Positions 7,890 to 17,415 are shown, numbered from the stretch's first letter. The stretch is 59,007 nt of DNA from Devosia nitrariae (GCF_030160115.1 NZ_BSNS01000006.1:1-59007); one strand, 5' to 3'. The notes: generated by a model not told the origin, from the sequence alone. Translations and numbers: made by a program.

Positions 7890-8648
7890 TCACCCCTCCG
7901 TCTCGATCAACCGCACCCCCGCATCCGCGCAGATCCGCCTGACCGGGTCCGGGCAGCTATCGGTCACGAACGTTGCCAGCTGCGAGAGATGCGCGATGCG
8001 CACCGGTGCCGAGCGTTCGAACTTGCTGGCATCGGCAACGAGGATCACGTGGCTGGCATTGGCGATGATCGCCTGGGCGACCTTGACCTCGCGGAAATCA
8101 TAGTCGAGCAGCGCCCCCTGCATGTCGAGCGCCGAGGCGCCGATGACGGCATAGTCCGCCTTGAACTGGCGGAAGAAATCGACCGCCGCTTCGCCCACGA
8201 TCCCGCCGTCCGAGGCGCGCACCACGCCCCCGGCGATGATCACCTCGAAGCCGGGCAACACCCGCAACCGGTTGGCGACATTGATGTTGTTGGTGATGAC
8301 CATCAGCCCTTCGTGGTCATCAAAGGCTTGCGCCGCGGCCTCCGTGGTGGTGCCGATATTGACGAACACCGAGGCATGGTCGGGCACCAGCGCCGCCGCC
8401 GCCCTGCCGATGGAGTCCTTGGCCGCCGCCGCGATCCGCCGGCGGGCCTCGTACTGCATGTTTTCGACGCTCGACGGATAGACCGCCCCGCCATGAACGC
8501 GCCGCAGCGCCCCGCGGTCGCAGAGGTCGTTGAGGTCCTTGCGCACGGTCTGCACGCTCACCGAAAAGCGCTGGGCGAGGTCGTCGACCTCGACGCGGCC
8601 CTGGCGCTTGGCAAGGTCGAGGATCTGCGCGTGGCGGTCGATGAGCAT
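7890..8648 (-). CDS. DeoR/GlpR-family transcriptional repressor
   Basis: The protein is 252 aa, full length for the family. Residues 1-57 hold the DeoR winged helix (RQGRVEVDDLAQRFSVSVQTVRKDLNDLCDRGALRRVHGGAV), ending in the diagnostic RVHGGA. Residues ~75-235 form the sugar-phosphate-binding DeoRC domain with VFVNIGTTTEAAA, ITNNINVANRL, GGVVRASDGGIVG and LVADASKFER. Such proteins release DNA on binding a phosphorylated sugar or glycerol-3-phosphate. It lies downstream of L-serine dehydratase on the same strand, and a perfect 11-bp inverted repeat just upstream of its start (8657-8693) argues for autoregulation. The regulated pathway is not evident from neighbours. Confidence 0.9.
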   Translation of the reverse strand: MLIDRHAQILDLAKRQGRVEVDDLAQRFSVSVQTVRKDLNDLCDRGALRRVHGGAVYPSSVENMQYEARRRIAAAAKDSIGRAAAALVPDHASVFVNIGTTTEAAAQAFDDHEGLMVITNNINVANRLRVLPGFEVIIAGGVVRASDGGIVGEAAVDFFRQFKADYAVIGASALDMQGALLDYDFREVKVAQAIIANASHVILVADASKFERSAPVRIAHLSQLATFVTDSCPDPVRRICADAGVRLIETEG

Positions 8649-8656
8649 GGGATGAC

Positions 8657-8693
8657 GCTTTCGTTTGCCGTGACCTTAATCACAAACGAAAGC
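8657..8693 (-). promoter_or_regulatory. DeoR-type operator immediately upstream of the DeoR gene
   Basis: GCTTTCGTTTG (8657-8667) and CAAACGAAAGC (8683-8693) are a perfect 11-bp inverted repeat, 15 bp apart, starting 8 bp upstream of the ATG. TTTCG-type half-sites are characteristic of the DeoR/GlpR family. The position over the promoter or leader fits autorepression. Confidence 0.7.
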
Positions 8694-8750
8694 TGCCGAA
8701 AGCCAAGAGATGGCGTTCTGTTTCGGATCGCGCTCTTGGGTGTGTTCGCC

Positions 8751-10145
<1,395 letters not shown>

Positions 10146-10256
10146 CGGGGGATTCTGCCCTGTCACGCGGGCGGGTGCAATAATTTTGGAGGCTGGGGGC
10201 GCCGGTCGTATGCAGACGGGGCCGCAGTGAAGCACTGCCATCACCCCACCCACCGC

Positions 10257-10401
10257 GTGTCATCCCGGCGAAGGCCGGGACCCAGCCCTGACACCTCACC
10301 GCGCACGGGAAGAACGGTTCGCACCACCCTGCCCCGATCACACACCTTGCGGCTGCGGCGAAAATCTCAGGGTGGATTCCGGCCTGCGCCGGAATGACAC
10401 C
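10257..10401. repeat. Dispersed repeat family A, full copy (inverted orientation)
   Basis: This copy has palindromic arms at both ends (GTGTCATCCCGGCGAAGGCCG at the left, GGCCTGCGCCGGAATGACACC at the right) and the middle motif CACACACCTTGCGGCTGCGG, the reverse complement of the usual core. It fills most of the 348-bp gap 10146-10493. Nothing else was seen there. Confidence 0.85.
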
Positions 10402-10493
10402 GAAGGTGGTGGAGGCGCAACGCAAGAGTCGCGACTGCAGCAAACCTCCCCACCCACTTCACCTTCGTGTAACCTCCGCTCATGGAGGGCACC

Positions 10494-10793
10494 ATGCTCG
10501 AGCTCGGATTCGAGACCGAAGTCATCTACTGGCGCGGCCCGGCGCCGTTCTTCTATGCGCCGGTGCCGCACGAGCATGTCGAGGACATCCGGAAGGTGGC
10601 AAAGCACGTCACCTATGGCTGGGGCATGATCCCGGTGACGGCCAAGATCGGCGCGCTCGAATTCTACACCGCCCTCTTTCCCAAGGACGACACCTACCTG
10701 CTACCACTGAAGGCCGCTGTGCGCCGGAAGAGCAATATCACGGCGGGCGACGTGATTTCGGTCGGAATGACCATCCCACCCGTGGAACGCTAG
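10494..10793 (+). CDS. DUF1905-family protein
   Basis: The protein is 99 aa from ATG 10494, chosen because GGAGGG lies 4 bases upstream. An ATG 12 bases earlier is also in frame. It is a small beta-rich domain with ETEVIYWRGPAPFFYAPVP at the N-terminus and FPKDDTYLLPLKAAVRRKSNITAGDVISVGMTI at the end. The latter matches the DUF1905 pattern (lpLkaavRkklgl.eGDtv). These proteins are small, cytosolic and of unknown function, often fused to or near YdeI-type proteins. It converges with acylphosphatase. Confidence 0.75.
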   Translation: MLELGFETEVIYWRGPAPFFYAPVPHEHVEDIRKVAKHVTYGWGMIPVTAKIGALEFYTALFPKDDTYLLPLKAAVRRKSNITAGDVISVGMTIPPVER

Positions 10794-10799
10794 CCGGGG

Positions 10800-11075
10800 T
10801 CACTCCGTCGCCAGCATCGTGAACCCCTGCGGGGCATGGCCCGACCAGGGCTGGTTGGTGACGGAACTTACTCCAGCCAGGGGAGGGCCGTCGCGGCAGG
10901 CTTCGACCATCGCCTCGACAGCGTGGCGCTCACCGTGGAACACGGCCTCCACCCGCCCGTCGCGCAGGTTCCTGACCCACCCTTCGAGCCCGCGCGAAAG
11001 CGCTTCGGTCTCGACCCAGATGCGAAAGCCGACACCCTGGACGCGGCCCGAGATGAAGACGTGGACGGTGGTCAC
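10800..11075 (-). CDS. acyP: Acylphosphatase
   Basis: The protein is 91 aa, the typical length, and hydrolyses carboxyl-phosphate bonds such as in acetyl phosphate or carbamoyl phosphate. The signature [11 protein letters not shown] contains the phosphate-binding loop and catalytic Arg18, and [15 protein letters not shown] contains the catalytic Asn. The start is GTG 11075 ([10 protein letters not shown]), since no ATG is available in frame and the family N-terminus fits. It lies convergent with the DUF1905 gene, 6 bp apart. Confidence 0.92.
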   Translation of the reverse strand: MTTVHVFISGRVQGVGFRIWVETEALSRGLEGWVRNLRDGRVEAVFHGERHAVEAMVEACRDGPPLAGVSSVTNQPWSGHAPQGFTMLATE

Positions 11076-11086
11076 CGCAAGTTTAC

Positions 11087-11258
11087 CCCCTCATCCGTCT
11101 CGCGCTGTCGCGCGATCCACCTTCTCCCACGGTGGGGAGAAGGGGAGGTGCCCGACGTAGTTTCCTTACAAAGCCAGTTTCGCACGAGAGTCGGTGGCGA
11201 GCCACCCTCCCTTCTCCCCTCCGTGGGAGAAGGTGGCGCGCAGCGCCGGATGAGGGGG
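11087..11258. repeat. Dispersed repeat family B copy (inverted arms)
   Basis: The left arm runs CCCCCTCATCCG...CCTTCTCCCACGGTGGGGAGAAGG. The right arm runs CCCTTCTCCCCTCCGTGGGAGAAGG...CCGGATGAGGGGG. The two are roughly reverse complements and could form a large cruciform. The copy abuts the stop codon of the dehydratase gene. Confidence 0.7.
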
Positions 11259-11260
11259 TG

Positions 11261-12811
11261 CTACATCGTGGCGCCGACCTGCCAGGGCACGAACTCGTTG
11301 TCGCCATAGCCCAGTTCCTCGGACTTGGTCCGCTCGCCCGAGGCGACTTTGAGGATAAGATCGAAGATCTCGCGCCCCTTGTCCTCGATCGAGACGCCCT
11401 CGACGATGTCGCCGCAATTGATGTCCATGTCGCCTTCCATGCGGGCGTACATGTCCGAATTGGTGGCGAGCTTGATCGAGGGGACCGGCTTGCAGCCATA
11501 GGCCGAGCCGCGCCCTGTGGTGAAGGTGAGGACGTTGGCGCCGCCGGCCACCTGCCCCGTCGCCGAAACCGGATCGAAACCGGGCGTATCCATGAACACG
11601 AACCCCTTTTCCGTCACCGGCTCGGCATATTCATAGACCGCGGTCAGCGGCGTGGTGCCGCCCTTGGCGGCCGCGCCCAGCGATTTTTCGAGGATCGTCG
11701 TCAGCCCGCCGAGCTTGTTGCCGGGCGAGGGGTTGTTGTTCATCTCGCCGCGGTTGCGGCTGGTATAATCCTCCCACCAGCGGATGCGCTCGATCAGCTT
11801 TTCGCCGACCTCGCGGCTGACAGCGCGGCGGGTGAGGAGGTGTTCGGCCCCGTAGATCTCGGGGGTTTCCGAAAGGATTGCCGTGCCGCCATTGCGCACC
11901 AGCAGGTCCGCGGCATAGCCGAGCGCCGGGTTGGCGGTGATGCCCGAATAGCCGTCCGAGCCGCCGCATTGCAGCGCCAGCGTCAGTTCGGCGGCGCTCA
12001 CCGTCTCGCGCCGGGCGCGGGCGGCAATCGGCAGCATCTCCTTGATGCGCTCGACGCCCCACTCGATCATCTTCCTGGTCCCGCCGATCTCCTGGATGGT
12101 CATGGTCTGGAAGGTGTCGCTCTCGACGATGCCGTAAAGTTCCTTCATCCGCCCGATCTGGAACACCTCGCAGCCAAGGCCCACCAGCAGCGCCGCCCCG
12201 AGATTGGGGTTGGAGGCATAGCCCCACTGGGTGCGCTTGAGGATATGATAACCCTCGCCGTCGAGGTCCATGGCGCAGCCGGTGCCGTGCACGAAGGGGA
12301 TGATCCCGTCGATCTCGGGATAGTCGTTGAGGATCCCGGAGCGGTTGACCGCCTCGGCCATGTACTTGGCAACGGTCGCCGAGCAGTTCACTGAGGTCAG
12401 GATGCCGATATAGTTGCGCGTGCCGACCTTGCCGTTGGCGCGCCTATAGCCCTCGAAGGTGGCGCGCTGGCCTTCCGGCACCATCTCGGGCGGCACCGCG
12501 CCTTCGGCGAAGGCATAGTCGTGCGTCAGGGTGCCGTCGGCTCCGCCCATGCCGCAATTGTGCTCATGCACCCAGTCGCCTTCGGGGATCGCCTCCTTGG
12601 CAAAGCCGATGATCTGGCCGAACTTGACCACGGCCTCGCCCGCGGCAATCTGACGGGTGGCGAATTTGTGCCCCTTGGGCACGCGGCGCTTGATGGTGAC
12701 GCCCTCGCGGGTCGCAACTCCGACTTCGAGGTTGGAGAGGGCGACGGCGATGTTATCGGCCGGGTTCAGCACCAGTGTGCGGCCTTCGGGACGGGTCATG
12801 GTATCGGTCAT
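11261..12811 (-). CDS. UxaA-family dehydratase (altronate or galactarate dehydratase type)
   Basis: The protein is 516 aa from ATG 12811 (AAGG 7 bases upstream; a TTG codon precedes it). An N-terminal SAF domain (residues ~10-95, GHKFATRQIAAGEAVVKFGQIIG, HEHNCG) is fused to the catalytic domain with CSATVAKYMA, VHGTGCAMD, ALQCGGSDGYSGITANPALGY and GSAYGCKPVPSIKLATN. These are the hallmarks of iron-dependent altronate/galactarate dehydratases, which convert the hexonic or hexaric acid to a 2-keto-3-deoxy acid. The divergent GntR regulator and FucU sugar mutarotase support a sugar-acid catabolic role. The exact substrate cannot be decided from sequence, so no gene symbol is given. Confidence 0.88.
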   Translation of the reverse strand: MTDTMTRPEGRTLVLNPADNIAVALSNLEVGVATREGVTIKRRVPKGHKFATRQIAAGEAVVKFGQIIGFAKEAIPEGDWVHEHNCGMGGADGTLTHDYAFAEGAVPPEMVPEGQRATFEGYRRANGKVGTRNYIGILTSVNCSATVAKYMAEAVNRSGILNDYPEIDGIIPFVHGTGCAMDLDGEGYHILKRTQWGYASNPNLGAALLVGLGCEVFQIGRMKELYGIVESDTFQTMTIQEIGGTRKMIEWGVERIKEMLPIAARARRETVSAAELTLALQCGGSDGYSGITANPALGYAADLLVRNGGTAILSETPEIYGAEHLLTRRAVSREVGEKLIERIRWWEDYTSRNRGEMNNNPSPGNKLGGLTTILEKSLGAAAKGGTTPLTAVYEYAEPVTEKGFVFMDTPGFDPVSATGQVAGGANVLTFTTGRGSAYGCKPVPSIKLATNSDMYARMEGDMDINCGDIVEGVSIEDKGREIFDLILKVASGERTKSEELGYGDNEFVPWQVGATM

Positions 12812-12961
12812 CAATCGGCCTTATGGGCGTTCTGTAGGTTGCGCTTTACCGCGCCGCAATTTGCCGCCAGATTGCCTCGCCCGGCCGGAGGTGCTCAAAG
12901 GCAGGTCCTCAAGGGGCGGCGCATAGGGCGTCGTCGGCGTTGTAAAGCATCGTGGCTCTAA

Positions 12962-12973
12962 CTAACATGTTAG
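12962..12973. promoter_or_regulatory. Probable GntR-family operator
   Basis: The perfect 12-bp palindrome CTAACATGTTAG ends one base before the GntR start codon, between the divergent dehydratase and GntR genes. FCD-type GntR regulators bind short palindromes of this style. Its position would block transcription or translation initiation of gntR. Confidence 0.55.
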
Positions 12974-12974
12974 C

Positions 12975-13718
12975 ATGAGATCGGAAGCCCGTCCCTATGA
13001 TTTTCTCGAGCGCCCCACCGCGCCCACCCGCGGCAACGTCACCCAGGACGTGACGGCGGCCTTACGCCGCGCCATCGTCAACCTGGCGTTGCCGCCCGGC
13101 GCCATGATCGACAAGGGCGCCATCTGCGAGCGGCTCTCGGTCTCGCGCTTCCCGGTGAGCGAGGCTTTGGCCCGGCTTTCGGCCGAAGGCCTCGTCGACA
13201 TCGCCCCGCAGCGAGGCTCCAGCGTCTCGCTGGTCCGCATCGCCGACGTCAAGGAATACATGCTGATCCGCAAGGCGCTGGAGAGCGAGGCTTTGCGCGT
13301 CCTCATCGGCAACCACCACCCCGAGCTCATCGATGCGCTGCACGAGAACATGGCCCGCCAGCGCGAGGTCGCCAGCCGCGACGATGCCGATGCCTTCCAC
13401 CAGATCGACGTCGATTTCCACGACATCATCTTCCGCTCGATGAAGTTCACCAAGATCAAGAACATCATCGATTCGGCGCGGGCCAATCTCGACCGCGCCC
13501 GCCGCCTGATCATCACCCCGCGGCGCCTGGCGCTCACTATCGCCGAGCATCAGGCAATCCTCGACGGCATCCTTGCCGCCGACGCCGGCGCGGCGACCCG
13601 CGCCATCCGCGCCCATATCGATGCGGTCATGGTCGAGCTCTTCGCCTTCGCCCGCCAGCACCCCGAGCTCTTTGCCGACGGCGAGAGCCTCGAGACCGAC
13701 ACGTTCCCCTTCGGATAG
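12975..13718 (+). CDS. GntR-family (FCD/FadR subfamily) transcriptional regulator
   Basis: The protein is 247 aa. The winged helix spans residues ~20-85 (VTAALRRAIVNLALPPGAMIDKGAICERLSVSRFPVSEALARLSAEGLV). The FCD ligand domain follows, with metal-ligand style residues in FHQIDVDFHDIIF (Asp/His) and EHQAILDGI...IRAHIDAV. It starts at ATG 12975 with no Shine-Dalgarno, and the palindrome at 12962 directly abuts it, so the mRNA may be nearly leaderless. It is divergent from the UxaA-type dehydratase and 12 bp from fucU downstream, so it most likely represses sugar-acid catabolism. Confidence 0.9.
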   Translation: MRSEARPYDFLERPTAPTRGNVTQDVTAALRRAIVNLALPPGAMIDKGAICERLSVSRFPVSEALARLSAEGLVDIAPQRGSSVSLVRIADVKEYMLIRKALESEALRVLIGNHHPELIDALHENMARQREVASRDDADAFHQIDVDFHDIIFRSMKFTKIKNIIDSARANLDRARRLIITPRRLALTIAEHQAILDGILAADAGAATRAIRAHIDAVMVELFAFARQHPELFADGESLETDTFPFG

Positions 13719-13730
13719 GACACCAAAGCC

Positions 13731-14165
13731 ATGCTCAAAGGCATCCCGCCGATCCTCGGCCCGGACCTCCTCTCGATCCTGCGGGCCATGGGCCATGGCG
13801 ACGAGATCGCCATCGTCGATGCCAACTACCCGGCCGAAAGCGCCGGGCCCGAGATCGTACGGCTCGACGGTATCACCGCGACCGACGTGCTCGACGCCAT
13901 TCTCACCCTCATGCCCCTCGACAGCTTCGTCGACAGCGCCGCCTTTGCCATGCAGGTGGTAGGCGAGCCCGACCGCCGCGAGCCGGTGATGGAGGAGTTC
14001 TCGCAAATCATTTCCCGCCACGAGCCCGGCTTTACCCTCGGCACCATCGAACGCTTCGCCTTCTACGACCGCGTCAAATCCGCCTACGCCGTTGTCCAGA
14101 CCGGCGAACGCCGGCTCTACGGCAATGTGCTGCTGAAGAAGGGCATCGTGCGGCCGGTGTCGTAG
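13731..14165 (+). CDS. RbsD/FucU-family sugar mutarotase
   Basis: The protein is 144 aa, full length. It interconverts anomers of a free sugar such as L-fucose or ribose. Family features are MLKGIPPILGPDLLSILRAMGHGDEIAIVDANYPA at the N-terminus (with the catalytic-site His in GHGDEI and Asp in DANYP) and YAVVQTGERRLYGNVLLKKG at the C-terminus, which is the FucU/RbsD closing motif (GE...YGNiil.KGv). It follows gntR by 12 bp and is presumably co-transcribed, feeding a sugar into the pathway of the divergent dehydratase. The substrate is not decided: FucU-like features (length, NANFPA-like motif) are slightly favoured over RbsD. Confidence 0.88.
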   Translation: MLKGIPPILGPDLLSILRAMGHGDEIAIVDANYPAESAGPEIVRLDGITATDVLDAILTLMPLDSFVDSAAFAMQVVGEPDRREPVMEEFSQIISRHEPGFTLGTIERFAFYDRVKSAYAVVQTGERRLYGNVLLKKGIVRPVS

Positions 14166-14221
14166 TGCCAAACGAGCTTTTTGCCGCGCAGTTTCTTCCA
14201 CCGCGGTCCCACCACCCTCGA

Positions 14222-14364
14222 TGTCACCCGAGCGAAGGCTGGGGCCTATCCTGAGATACCTCCACAGCCGCAAGGTGTGTGAATGGGGCGATATCGTCGC
14301 AAGCCGCACTCCCCTTCCCACCGATGTATTTAGGGTTGGGTCCCTACCTCCGCCGGGATGACAC
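14222..14364. repeat. Dispersed repeat family A copy
   Basis: Start arm TGTCACCCGAGCGAAGGCTGG, core CCTATCCTGAGATACC and AGCCGCAAGGTGTGTGAATG, and end CCGGGATGACAC. This divergent copy fills most of the 14166-14444 gap. Confidence 0.75.
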
Positions 14365-14444
14365 GTGGTGGGTGGGGCGGGATGCTGTCCATCCCGGCTT
14401 AGGCCGCGCTTCAACGCGTTGAGCGCCGTCCGATACGCCCGGCC

Positions 14445-14816
14445 CTAAATCTCGCCCCCATCCTCCTCGGCGGCCATTTCTTTTTCCACGAGCCTTCGCA
14501 GCTTGCGGATGTCCTCGTCGGTTAGCCGCTCGGCTTCGATGAAGCGGTTCTCGGCGTTGCTGGTCAGGAGCAGCTCGTCGAGTTTGGCGTGCAGGGCCTC
14601 ACCGTCGCGGTTCTGCGTGTTCTGCAGGACGAAGACCATGAGGAACGTGACGATGGTCGTCGCGGTGTTGATCACGAGCTGCCAGGTTTCCGAAAAGCCG
14701 AAAAACGGCCCGGTGACGGCCCAGAGCACGACAAGGGCCAGGGCCGCCGCGAAGGTGATGGGCCGCCCGGACCATTTGGCAACGCTCCTGGAGAAGGTTG
14801 AAAACAGGCGTGACAT
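14445..14816 (-). CDS. Low-affinity iron permease-like small membrane protein
   Basis: The protein is 123 aa. It has two hydrophobic helices (about residues 20-45, TFAAALALVVLWAVTGPFF, and 50-66, TATTIVTFLMVFVLQNTQNRD), then a charged C-terminal helix ending AAEEDGGEI. The stretch FLMVFVLQNTQNRDGEALHAKLDEL is the hallmark of the PF04120 'low affinity iron permease' family. In bacteria this family consists of short two-helix proteins whose transport activity is not well proven. An inner-membrane location is expected. It stands alone on the minus strand. Confidence 0.85.
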   Translation of the reverse strand: MSRLFSTFSRSVAKWSGRPITFAAALALVVLWAVTGPFFGFSETWQLVINTATTIVTFLMVFVLQNTQNRDGEALHAKLDELLLTSNAENRFIEAERLTDEDIRKLRRLVEKEMAAEEDGGEI

Positions 14817-14947
14817 GCTCGTTTCGTCCTGCCTTTGCGCTGTGCAGAGCTTACAACGCCGTTGGGTTAGGTTCGTTCGATGGGCGGGCGCGCCTTGCCT
14901 CGCCCCGCGCCGGCTGGTTTAGTCGGCTCCTGGAGTGGGAGGCCGGC

Positions 14948-15382
14948 ATGCAGAAGTTCATCGTCCTGCTGGCGGCCATGGCGATGGCCTTGGCCGGCTG
15001 CACGACCAACACCAACATCCAGAACCTCCAGTTCTCCGGAGAGACCGATCCTTATCTTGCGAACTATCGCGAGGTCGTCTGGAAGGCGGTCGAGCCCCTC
15101 CCGCGCGAGGGAGACGTCCTTCTCGTTTCCGAGCCGATGACCGCCGCCGGCATGTCGGCGTTCGGCCCGCGCAGATGGTATGTGTGCGTTCGCGGATTGA
15201 GGCCCGGGCGCGCAGACCGCCCGACTCTCTATGACTCGATCGAAGGCATGCTGGGAGAGCGTCCGCAACAGGCTGAAGCGGTGCTGTTCCTGACGCGAGG
15301 CGCAACGCCGGTCCCTCAGCACACCCACGACTCCCCGCTTTGCCGCCAGGCCCGCTTCTCGACGCTTTCGGCTTCGAGCTGA
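14948..15382 (+). CDS. Small putative lipoprotein
   Basis: The protein is 144 aa from ATG 14948, chosen for the GGGAGG sequence just upstream and because it starts directly with a lipoprotein signal. The longer upstream frame has no such feature. Residues 1-17 are hydrophobic (KFIVLLAAMAMALAGC) and the lipobox LAGC gives a lipidated Cys. The mature part contains NLQFSGETDPYLANYREVVWKAVEPLP and a short region with RRWYVCVRGL. No enzyme motif was recognised. It converges with the lysis end of the phage cluster and is probably a host gene. A spanin Rz1-like role is conceivable but unsupported. Confidence 0.65.
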   Translation: MQKFIVLLAAMAMALAGCTTNTNIQNLQFSGETDPYLANYREVVWKAVEPLPREGDVLLVSEPMTAAGMSAFGPRRWYVCVRGLRPGRADRPTLYDSIEGMLGERPQQAEAVLFLTRGATPVPQHTHDSPLCRQARFSTLSASS

Positions 15383-15404
15383 CGGCGATCCTCCGCCTTA
15401 TCTG

Positions 15405-15653
15405 CTACCCACGCCAGGCATTGAGCCCCAGGCTGAACACCCAGATGACGCCGCCGACTATCGCGGCGATCACCAGCCATCCGATCTTGGCGGCGACCCC
15501 GTCGACCCCGGTCCGCAGCTTGCGAAGAAAGCGGAAGTCCTCACGCGCCTTGTCCACCAGGTCGGGCTCGTCGAGGCGCAGCCCCGCATTGCCCAACTCT
15601 TCGCGGAAGACCTGGCGCAACTGTTCCAGTTGCTGCGGTGAGAACGCGGCCAT
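15405..15653 (-). CDS. Small phage membrane protein with coiled coil (lysis-associated)
   Basis: The protein is 82 aa. The N-terminal half is charged and helical (QQLEQLRQVFREELGNAGL, DLVDKAREDFRFLRKLRTGVDG). It is followed by one transmembrane segment (GWLVIAAIVGGVIWVFSLGL, about residues 58-77). It is the last gene of the lysis module after the endolysin and two other small membrane proteins, so a holin or holin-regulator role is inferred from place and topology only. Confidence 0.6.
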   Translation of the reverse strand: MAAFSPQQLEQLRQVFREELGNAGLRLDEPDLVDKAREDFRFLRKLRTGVDGVAAKIGWLVIAAIVGGVIWVFSLGLNAWRG

Positions 15654-15668
15654 GTCGTTTCCCTCAGA

Positions 15669-15950
15669 TCAGCGTCCGTTGATGATGTCCCAGAGCGTGC
15701 GGATCTTGCGCGCCGGCTGCGGGCGCGGCGGCGGAGCGGGCGGCACCATCGGCGCCCTGCCCGCGCCGCCGTCGCGCCAGCCCTGCCGGTAGGCGCCGAG
15801 CGTCAGCAGGGCGATGAGGCCGCCGAAGACGCCCTGCCAGCCGAAGGTTTTCCACGCCCAGCCGATGACGAACCCGGCGAGGATCACCCACGCCCAGGTC
15901 GGCACCCAGCCGAGCAGCAAATTGAGTGCCGCCTGCCAGAGCCAGTCCAT
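15669..15950 (-). CDS. Small phage membrane protein, probable holin-module component
   Basis: The protein is 93 aa from ATG 15950, which overlaps the stop of the upstream gene (TGATG), showing translational coupling. Longer open frame upstream is a shadow. Two hydrophobic helices (WAWVILAGFVIGWAWKTF and VFGGLIALLTLGAYRQGW, about residues 18-60) precede a proline-rich linker (PPAPPPRPQPARKIR) and the end TLWDIINGR. Position next to the endolysin and two-helix topology suggest a holin-like protein. No named family recognised. Confidence 0.65.
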   Translation of the reverse strand: MDWLWQAALNLLLGWVPTWAWVILAGFVIGWAWKTFGWQGVFGGLIALLTLGAYRQGWRDGGAGRAPMVPPAPPPRPQPARKIRTLWDIINGR

Positions 15951-16216
15951 CAGACGTTCTCCCCTTCGAAGAGGTGTCCGTCCCGCGCGGCCCGGGCATA
16001 CTTGACCTCCGGGTCGTGCCACATGGCGGCCGGCCGCCAGCGCAGCGCCAGGTTGAGGAGCATCACCGAGAGGAATACCCATTTGCGCCACTCCTCGGGG
16101 AGCACGGCAATCAGCTCGGGCGCCTGCAGCAGATCCGGCAGGATCAGCAGCAGCGAACCGATGAGCGTGACGAGCCAGTTGCGAAAGCGGACGACGAACT
16201 CCCAGAATCTCGGCAT
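15950..16216 (-). CDS. Small phage membrane protein (holin-like, DUF7940-type)
   Basis: The protein is 88 aa. The N-terminal region is hydrophobic (LVTLIGSLLLILPDLLQ), PEEWRKWVFLSVMLLNLALRW forms a second hydrophobic stretch, and the C-terminus is soluble (HDPEVKYARAARDGHLFEGE). It lies 3 bp downstream of the endolysin stop and overlaps the next gene, forming a four-gene lysis operon. The topology with two helices suits a class II holin. The DUF assignment is from memory and tentative. Confidence 0.65.
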   Translation of the reverse strand: MPRFWEFVVRFRNWLVTLIGSLLLILPDLLQAPELIAVLPEEWRKWVFLSVMLLNLALRWRPAAMWHDPEVKYARAARDGHLFEGENV

Positions 16217-16219
16217 GGA

Positions 16220-17044
16220 TTATCCTTTCGGCTTGAAGAGTGCGACGAGCGCGGCAAGAAGCCCGGCGAGAAAGCCGGGCTCGGCGAGTGGAGGGCTCTG
16301 GCGCGATTTCGGCAGTTCGACGGGGGGAGGTGTCGGCACAGGCCGGCGCGGCGTGACCGGATAGCCGGCGGCGGCAAGCGCCTCTTCGAAGGAAAGCGCG
16401 TAGCCGGCAACCTTGAGGGCTTGGTCGGTTCCATTGACGGTCCGCCGCGCATTGGCGAACTCGCGCCCGTCCTCGCCATCGGCCTCGTCCAGCACGTCGA
16501 TGTAATCACCAAGCCCCTTTCCGGTGAACCAGCCGCGGCCGAGCCCATCGAACAGTACCTTGACCGCGATCGGCAGCTCCAGCGCCCGCTCCGGATCGGC
16601 GACGAGATCGACGCCAAGCGCGGCCGAGGCCTTGGCGTAGTTGGCCCGGCCGGTGAGGTGCGGCAGGCCGCGGCCGCGGAACGCGTAGCCGTCGTCGCTG
16701 CCGGGCCGGTTGCCGAGGCGCCCGCTATAGGCCTTGTTGGCGAGCCCCTTGGGGTTGCGCACGAACGGTTTGGCGCTCTCGAGGCTCGGGAAGCGCGAGG
16801 GCCAGACGGCCCTTATGCGTGCCGCCGAGGTGTAGGTGAGGTTCTCCACGTTGGGCAGCATCCTGCCGCCCGTCTCGTGATAGGGCGTGGCGAGCAGGTA
16901 CGCCAACGCATTGCGCGGCGTCCCCCGCCGCTCGGCCTCGTCGAGGATGGCCTCGCAGCCCTCGACCTGTCCCTGGCTGATGGACGTGCCGAAGACCCCG
17001 CTCCCCCGCTTGCGCAGGGACGCGTAAAATGCTGCCCGGTTCAT
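16220..17044 (-). CDS. Phage endolysin, glycoside hydrolase family 19 type
   Basis: The protein is 274 aa. The GH19-like lysozyme/chitinase domain covers residues ~5-215. LATPYHETGGRMLPNVENLTY contains the catalytic Glu57, SLESAKPFVRNPKGLANKAYSGRLGNRPGSDDGYAFRGRGLPHLTG is the conserved core ending in GRGxxxLTGxxNY, and ANARRTVNGTDQAL is the NxxRRxxNG motif. Enzymes of this group in phages cleave peptidoglycan. The C-terminus has a proline-rich linker and a hydrophobic stretch (GFLAGLLAALVALFKPKG), which may anchor the enzyme in the membrane until holin triggering. It heads the lysis operon. Confidence 0.88.
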   Translation of the reverse strand: MNRAAFYASLRKRGSGVFGTSISQGQVEGCEAILDEAERRGTPRNALAYLLATPYHETGGRMLPNVENLTYTSAARIRAVWPSRFPSLESAKPFVRNPKGLANKAYSGRLGNRPGSDDGYAFRGRGLPHLTGRANYAKASAALGVDLVADPERALELPIAVKVLFDGLGRGWFTGKGLGDYIDVLDEADGEDGREFANARRTVNGTDQALKVAGYALSFEEALAAAGYPVTPRRPVPTPPPVELPKSRQSPPLAEPGFLAGLLAALVALFKPKG

Positions 17045-17280
17045 GGGCTTGCTCCTATCGATGTGGGTTGATCAGTGTTGGGGCAGAAAAATCGGGTACT
17101 GAGAGACGGTTATACCATGTTAAGCGCCCGAGAGCGTTCCGCGGACAACAGTACACACGATGCACTTGCGGTCCGGACTTCACCGCCACCGAGGTGGATT
17201 ATGAAAGACTGGGTTGCCGGGTGCGAAGAACTGCCCTATGTCGCTCTGAACACAGGGTGAGTCTTGGAGGCAATAGGATA

Positions 17281-17415
17281 GTGATTGCACGGCTGATGAC
17301 GCGACTTGGCGTTGTTGTGGTTTGGGACCGCACGGTCCCGCGCGGGTGGCTCATCGTCGGGCTTGCGATTGCCGCATGGCTCGTCGTTTGGGCGCTCTCC
17401 GCCCTGATCTTCTAG
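17281..17415 (+). CDS. Small single-span membrane protein, 44 aa
   Basis: The ORF starts at GTG 17281 with GGAGG at 17265-17269 and AGGA closer in. The product is basic and then hydrophobic (RGWLIVGLAIAAWLVVWALSALIF), one transmembrane helix at the C-terminus. It is oriented opposite to the flanking phage genes. No homologue is recalled. Similar short proteins with one helix are common in lysis regions. Bases 17045-17280 and 17416-17710 show no other convincing gene. Confidence 0.45.
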   Translation: MIARLMTRLGVVVVWDRTVPRGWLIVGLAIAAWLVVWALSALIF

